A stretch of DNA of 64,000 bases, from the NCBI RefSeq assembly GCF_003344535.1, contig NZ_QPKS01000001.1, forward strand, positions 44,556 through 108,555. Reading direction: 5' to 3'. How positions within the stretch are numbered: position 1 is the stretch's first letter; every line of letters starts with the position of its first letter. Positions 60,028-64,000 of the stretch are shown piece after piece. The notes beneath the pieces are model-generated. The model was not told where the DNA came from and did not search any database. It was given only the letters and a program-made list of their open reading frames with translations. Position numbers and translations under genes: made by a program. The DNA is from Exiguobacterium flavidum (GTDB lineage: Bacteria > Bacillota > Bacilli > Exiguobacteriales > Exiguobacteriaceae).

Positions 60028-60816
60028 TTAACAAATCAATGGGACTTCAGCAGTAAACGGACCGAAGATGACCGGAAGAGGCTCAAGCGCATCGCGAACG
60101 AAGTCGATGAATGCGATCGTACCGCTGACGAAGATGATCGGGTCATCGCTCGACAGCTCCTGCATGAAGTTCATCAGTTCGAGCGACAATACTTCCTCGC
60201 TGAACATATGGACGACTGCCCCTTTTTCGGCGAGACCTTCGAGGATCGAAGTATCGTACTCCTCCTCCTCGCTTCTGCGGATATGCAAGACCGTGATTTC
60301 CCTGCCTGTCTCGAATGCGTATTTCGACTCTTCGAGAACCGGCAGCAGATTTTCTCCTTCTGCAATCAACAAAAGCGGACGTTGCCGGTGAAGATGCCCT
60401 TGATCCGACTTGCTGAAATGGATGCACGTCTCGACGAGCTGATCATGGACGATCGACCAAGCCACGATGACGTCATCATCCTGCGCGCAGGACAGCCCTT
60501 CAGCCAGAGCGTTCAGCAGCTCTTCCCGGATGATTTCCGGGCTTCTGAGCAGAAACGATCCATTCTGATTGATTTCCCCCATCAAGATCGTCTTGAAGAG
60601 CTCACTCGGCTCGTTCTGGCTCGCGACGCGATACATCAGCTGTTCGAGACCACGAATCGCCTGTTCAAGGTGTTCGAGCGAGTACTTCAGTTCCACTGCA
60701 TGCTCGGGATATTTTTGATGAAGCTTTCTATAGAAGGAAGTGGCGATCTCCTCGCCCTTCTCATGGATTTCAGGGGCGATCGTCTGGATCTTTTTTAATG
60801 CCTGATTGAAGTGCAT
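60028..60816 (-). CDS. flavohemoglobin-like protein without heme ligand or FAD domain
   Basis: 262 residues from ATG 60816 (AAAGGTAGG upstream). Residues 1-138 follow the globin domain of Hmp: GEEIATSFYRKL (Tyr B10 at 29) and DDDVIVAWSIVHDQL in the last helix. The proximal His of the family's KH motif falls at Asn83 (MGEINQN). Residues 147-262 follow the Hmp NAD domain (LLLIAEGENLLPVL, REITVLHIRRSEEEEY, IIFVSGTIAFIDFV, FGPFTAEVPL), but its glycine loop is altered. The roughly 110-residue FAD domain is missing. It is therefore unlikely to be an NO dioxygenase and may be a sensor or partner protein. It is divergent from an NsrR-like gene. Confidence 0.68.
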   Translation of the reverse strand: MHFNQALKKIQTIAPEIHEKGEEIATSFYRKLHQKYPEHAVELKYSLEHLEQAIRGLEQLMYRVASQNEPSELFKTILMGEINQNGSFLLRSPEIIREELLNALAEGLSCAQDDDVIVAWSIVHDQLVETCIHFSKSDQGHLHRQRPLLLIAEGENLLPVLEESKYAFETGREITVLHIRRSEEEEYDTSILEGLAEKGAVVHMFSEEVLSLELMNFMQELSSDDPIIFVSGTIAFIDFVRDALEPLPVIFGPFTAEVPLIC

Positions 60817-60877
60817 ACACCAACCTACCTTTCTCACTCGTCCATTATGGGTGATAGGCTGGATAAAAACAATATTC

Positions 60878-60889
60878 AACATGCATGTT
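60878..60889. promoter_or_regulatory. perfect palindrome AACATGCATGTT between divergent genes
   Basis: A 12-bp perfect palindrome in AT-rich surroundings. It recalls the ATGCAT core of NsrR operators and is the natural candidate site for the NsrR-like protein encoded next to it. Confidence 0.5.
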
Positions 60890-60917
60890 TTCAAAATTCA
60901 AAGGTTACAGTTAGAAT

Positions 60918-60946
60918 TTGAAATCGAAGTCAATATTCCTTAAAAT
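60918..60946 (+). promoter_or_regulatory. SigA-type promoter of the Rrf2-family gene
   Basis: TTGAAA (60918-60923), 17-bp spacer, TAAAAT (60941-60946). Confidence 0.7.
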
Positions 60947-60969
60947 GTCTTACCAAGAGGTGAAGTACT

Positions 60970-61392
60970 ATGCGAATGACCCGCCATACAGACTATGCCA
61001 TCCGTACTCTACTCTTCGCGAGCGTCCATCCGGACAGGCTCGTGCGCATCCAGGAGGTCGCGGATTGCTATGGCATCTCGAAAAATCATTTGACGAAGGT
61101 CGTCTACCGCTTGGCACAGCTTGGGTTCATCTCTTCCCAGCGCGGAAGAGGCGGAGGTTTTCGCCTCGCTGCTCCGGCGCGCGACATCTCGATCGGTCAA
61201 GTCGTCAGAACGTTCGAGCCGGCGAATCCTCTCCTGCGACCGAAAGAAGGATGCGAGGAACCGTCCCTCGATCCCGTCCGGCACGCTTTCGACCATGCGT
61301 TGACAGCATTTCACGAAACGCTTGATCCCTATTCACTTGAGGATCTAATCTCAGAGACTGCCTTGAAGGACGCACTCCTGGTTTCCCGTTGA
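60970..61392 (+). CDS. Rrf2-family regulator, NsrR-like, lacking the full Fe-S cysteine set
   Basis: 140 residues. The winged helix is typical: TRHTDYAIRTLL, EVADCYGISKNHLTKVVYRL at 29-48 and the wing RGRGGGFRLA. It is closest in pattern to NsrR, the NO sensor that normally controls hmp. The cluster region (about 86-105) has only Cys95 of the usual three. The other two positions are Arg and Asp. An NO-sensitive Fe-S cluster bound in the usual way is therefore unlikely. It starts at ATG 60970 with AGAGGTGA. It faces away from the degenerate flavohemoglobin gene. Confidence 0.85.
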   Translation: MRMTRHTDYAIRTLLFASVHPDRLVRIQEVADCYGISKNHLTKVVYRLAQLGFISSQRGRGGGFRLAAPARDISIGQVVRTFEPANPLLRPKEGCEEPSLDPVRHAFDHALTAFHETLDPYSLEDLISETALKDALLVSR

Positions 61393-61413
61393 AGGAACCG
61401 GGAGTTTTTCCGT
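61374..61413 (+). terminator. terminator overlapping the Rrf2 gene end
   Basis: ACTCC.GGTT.CC / GG.ACC.GGAGT stem with TTTTT. Its 5' arm is in the last codons. Confidence 0.85.
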
Positions 61414-61488
61414 TCCCGTTGGCTCATCACGCATTGTTCGAATCACAGCATGGTATAATGAATGATATATTAGAAAGGAGGGCTTGAG

Positions 61489-62499
61489 ATGAACCCTCAT
61501 GAGTTAGAAAGCCTGTATCAGAAGCTAAAAGAGGAGGACCCGAGTCAAAGACGGGGTGAGTCTCTCTGGGACATCTTTGAACAGGCCATCGATACGGACC
61601 TTCGTCCACTTGCCCTTTGGACCTTTTCACAAAATCAATTCGACCTCGGTCACTTCCGTTCGTTTCTTACCTCTTTTTCGATGTTGACGGAATGGATCCG
61701 GAAGGACGCGATTCAATTACCGGAAAAGGAGATGCTCGATCTCTTCTGGAACTTCAAGTCCTATCTGATTTTCTCAGCCGAACAATTCGACATGCCTGTC
61801 GCGACCATCGAACAAGATTTCAAGGTGTTCAGCGATTTTTGCGAAGAGCGAGGTTTCTTGAGAACGAAAGATTATGTCGGTTTCGTCATGTACAGCAAAC
61901 TCGGTGACGAGGAACAGGCGGACGCCTTGCTAGAGTCGTGGGTCGACCTCGATTCTGACGAATTGAGTGATTGTCCGTCCTGTGAAGCGTTCAGCCGGAT
62001 GACCTATGCGATCGAGCGCGGATATGACCAGCGTGCCCTCTTCATTTACGCCGCTCTTCGGCATGAAAAAGGCTGTTCAAGGATGCCGGAGCAGGCACAC
62101 CCTTATATCTTGCCCCTCTTCATGTCAGAACTGCGCCATCAAGAAAACTGGACGGCGAAGCTGATCGAGGAAGTAAAGGCCGCGAAACCTGATTTTACGG
62201 GCGGTGACGCCCCTTATCACCTGTATGCGGAACTTTATTATGTCGAAAAACCGTTCTGGTCGATGCAGGAGATGCAATCGCTCATCCCTTTCTTGACGGA
62301 CCGAGGCTATTTGCAGTTGCTGATAGCGCACTACCTGTTCACGTATCGGACGACTCGCCGCCAGGAAGTCGCCTACTTGACCGCTTTGCGGGCAAACGCA
62401 TTCGAAGTCGCGAAAAAACTCGATCAGCGAGTCGAAAATTCATATTATGTCAAAATGACGGAACGGGAAATCGAGCGGATCCATCTTTTCGTCGCCTGA
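61489..62499 (+). CDS. helical-repeat protein of unknown function
   Basis: 336 residues, nearly all helix-forming and acidic, with repeated aromatic/Leu patterns (LWDIFEQAI, LALWTFSQNQF, LFIYAALRHE, LLIAHYLFTYRTT). This suggests TPR- or HEAT-like antiparallel helices. No membrane segment, and no catalytic motif seen. AAAGGAGGG supports ATG 61489. The next gene starts 29 bases later on the same strand, so co-transcription is likely. I recognise no family. Confidence 0.75.
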   Translation: MNPHELESLYQKLKEEDPSQRRGESLWDIFEQAIDTDLRPLALWTFSQNQFDLGHFRSFLTSFSMLTEWIRKDAIQLPEKEMLDLFWNFKSYLIFSAEQFDMPVATIEQDFKVFSDFCEERGFLRTKDYVGFVMYSKLGDEEQADALLESWVDLDSDELSDCPSCEAFSRMTYAIERGYDQRALFIYAALRHEKGCSRMPEQAHPYILPLFMSELRHQENWTAKLIEEVKAAKPDFTGGDAPYHLYAELYYVEKPFWSMQEMQSLIPFLTDRGYLQLLIAHYLFTYRTTRRQEVAYLTALRANAFEVAKKLDQRVENSYYVKMTEREIERIHLFVA

Positions 62500-62528
62500 T
62501 CCTGATCCGATTGAGGAGTGAGAGGTAG

Positions 62529-63827
62529 ATGCTTGATCATGTCCAACTGGCTGCACCAGCCGGTAGCGAAGAGAAATGCCTTCGATTCTACCGCGATTTA
62601 CTCGGTTTGAAGGAAATACGAAAACCCGACTCCCTCTCATCAAACGGCGGTGTCTGGTTCGACTCCGGAACGACCAGTCTTCATATCGGAATCGAGGAAG
62701 GCTTCTCGCCTCAGTCGAAGGCACATCCTGCCTTCACCGTCCCGGATCTGGATTTGATTGCCGGGCGTCTCGCAGACTCGGGACATGCGGTCATGTTCGA
62801 CGAACGGCTCGCACCAATCCGTCGGCTTTATACGAAGGACCCGTTCGGCAACCGGATCGAACTGATCGAGGCACAGCTCAAAGCCCTTCATCCTGACAGA
62901 CTGAAACCCGGTGACCATATCCGCCTGCTCGCTCCCGCCTCAAGCCTGTCCCTCGTCGAGGAACAAGTCGTCAGCGAGGGCATCCACGCGTTGGAGAGGC
63001 TCGGTTTCCACGTGTCGATCAGTTGTCATGCACGAAAGAAGAACGTGCTCGGGTCGAGCGATGTCGCACACCGGGTGAGCGATCTGCACCAGGCCTTCGG
63101 CGACCAATCCGTACAGGGGATCATGGCCGTTCGTGGCGGCTTCAACTCGAATGAGCTGTTACCCCATCTTGATTATGAGCTGATCCGCAGTAATCCGAAG
63201 GTGCTGATCGGCTTTTCCGACATCACAGCGCTCGCAAACGCCATCTTCAAAAAGACGGGACTCGTCACATACTCCGGTCCGATGCTGCGCGGTATCGGAA
63301 TGAATCATGCCTATACGAAGAAACATTTCATCAAGGCACTGATGGAGAGCGCGGATTTCGAAATCGAAACCAGCGCCAATTGGTTCGATGACGGCATCAC
63401 ACGGCCGAATCAAGGTCCTGTCGTCCTGCAGCACGGGGAAGCGGACGGACGTATCGTCGGCGGCAACCTCTGCACCTTGAATCTACTTCAAGGGACGGCC
63501 TTCATGCCTGACTTGCGCGGTGCGGTCCTCTTCCTCGAAGACGATTATGAGGTCCATCCGGCGACCGTCGCACGCGATTTCCATTCGTTGATGCAACAGC
63601 CTGGTGCTGAACAGATCGCTGCAATCGTCTTCGGACGGTTCCAGGCGGCGAGCGGTCTTGAACTGGAACAACTCCGTTACATGATCAGCTATTACCCGTC
63701 CCTTTCAGGAGTTCCCGTCATCGCGAACCTCGATTTCGGACATACGCTTCCGATGTTCACCTTCCCGATTGGCGGGACGGCAAGCGTGTCGACCGAGCCG
63801 CCGCTACTCAAAATCCACTCGTCTTGA
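62529..63827 (+). CDS. glyoxalase (VOC) domain fused to S66 LD-carboxypeptidase
   Basis: 432 residues in one frame. Residues 1-118 are a complete VOC unit: MLDHVQLAAPAG (metal His4), LHIGIEEG, and KDPFGNRIELIEAQ at its end. Directly after, PDRLKPGDHIRLLAPASS (about 122-139) is the normal N-terminus of S66 peptidases. The catalytic Ser lies in IGFSDITALANA, Glu in VLFLEDDYE and His in LDFGHTLPMF. S66 enzymes cut LD-bonds in muropeptides, or, in MccF, microcin-C-like drugs. The VOC domain suggests a linked detoxification or drug-binding role, as inference. GAGGAG precedes ATG 62529. Confidence 0.88.
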   Translation: MLDHVQLAAPAGSEEKCLRFYRDLLGLKEIRKPDSLSSNGGVWFDSGTTSLHIGIEEGFSPQSKAHPAFTVPDLDLIAGRLADSGHAVMFDERLAPIRRLYTKDPFGNRIELIEAQLKALHPDRLKPGDHIRLLAPASSLSLVEEQVVSEGIHALERLGFHVSISCHARKKNVLGSSDVAHRVSDLHQAFGDQSVQGIMAVRGGFNSNELLPHLDYELIRSNPKVLIGFSDITALANAIFKKTGLVTYSGPMLRGIGMNHAYTKKHFIKALMESADFEIETSANWFDDGITRPNQGPVVLQHGEADGRIVGGNLCTLNLLQGTAFMPDLRGAVLFLEDDYEVHPATVARDFHSLMQQPGAEQIAAIVFGRFQAASGLELEQLRYMISYYPSLSGVPVIANLDFGHTLPMFTFPIGGTASVSTEPPLLKIHSS

Positions 63828-63849
63828 TGTCCGCAACTTCAAGACGAAT

Positions 63850-64000
63850 AAGAGGATGACTCAAAAGTAATCACTTCCCTTCACACGCTTTCCTCAGGCG
63901 AAACACGAGCCGTGACCCCTGTCCGAAAATGGACAGGGGTCCGGGGCTCATCGGTCTCTGACAGCGCGGTTCCACCGCGCTTTTTGCTGTAGGAGTCGCG
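63850..64000. repeat. second copy of the dispersed intergenic element (cut by window end)
   Basis: It begins with the same terminal repeat (AAGAGGATGACTCAAAAGT) as the 39103 element, then the shared CGCTTTCCTCAGGC and TCTCTGACAGCGCG...CGCGCTTTTT-CTG-AGGAGTCG modules. In this copy a different perfect hairpin (GACCCCTGTCC at 63914-63924 with 63931-63941) sits between the modules. Confidence 0.8.

Overview
The window looks like a chromosomal segment of a moderately GC-rich member of the Bacilli. My best guess is Exiguobacterium, an inference from overall gene content and style that I could not test by search. Support comes from strong AAGGAGG-type ribosome sites, TTG/GTG starts, SigB-type promoters, CcpA cre and CcpC-type operators, a 3-hydroxybutyrate operon ordered like Bacillus yxjC-scoAB-yxjF, and compact housekeeping genes. 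No rRNA, tRNA, CRISPR array or prophage was seen. The only transposon trace is a decayed IS605-type tnpB.

Layout. 0-10 kb: partial beta-carbonic anhydrase, YuiF-like transporter, DedA protein, Bax-inhibitor-like protein, AAC(3)-family protein, SbcCD, MsrA and a DUF6544-like protein. 10-21 kb: an HTH protein fused to a dead F1-ATPase-beta-like domain, NagZ lipoprotein, OsmC protein, an MFS exporter, a SigB-type SDR gene with a tiny Pro/Glu-repeat protein, a catalase-like protein, DUF554, a diguanylate cyclase and a chemoreceptor. 21-26 kb: ketone-body operon (permease, ScoA, ScoB, 3-hydroxybutyrate dehydrogenase, thiolase) with a cre site. 26-37 kb: a secreted protein of unknown function, a second diguanylate cyclase behind a 26-bp palindrome, DinB, small membrane proteins, RpiA with a TIM-barrel-like partner, an isochorismatase under a SigB-type promoter, and a histidine kinase/degenerate GGDEF-EAL pair. 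37-46 kb: tnpB remnant, small copper-type Cys-rich proteins, a terminal-inverted-repeat element, an ABC exporter with a beta-hydroxyacid dehydrogenase, a second OsmC, CutC/DeoR with PhoP-like boxes, and PlsY. 46-58 kb: D,D-carboxypeptidase lipoprotein, thioesterase with a double AAA+ ATPase, aconitase with CcpC- and cre-like sites, general stress proteins, an MBL hydrolase and RF3. 58-64 kb: a leader-peptide/attenuator-controlled MFS exporter, a cofactor-less flavohemoglobin-like protein divergent from a cluster-less NsrR-like regulator, a helical-repeat protein, a glyoxalase/LD-carboxypeptidase fusion and a second copy of the intergenic repeat.

The most unusual items are: the HTH/F1-beta fusion with twin GTAAT-N4-ATTAC operators (10.8-12.0 kb); the degenerate Hmp/NsrR divergent pair (60.0-61.4 kb); the leader ORF with a textbook 1:2 / 2:3 / 3:4 attenuator before an exporter (58.5-60 kb); the glyoxalase-S66 peptidase fusion; and the modular hairpin-carrying repeat. 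Starts were moved inward from the longest reading frame where a ribosome site or promoter decided it.
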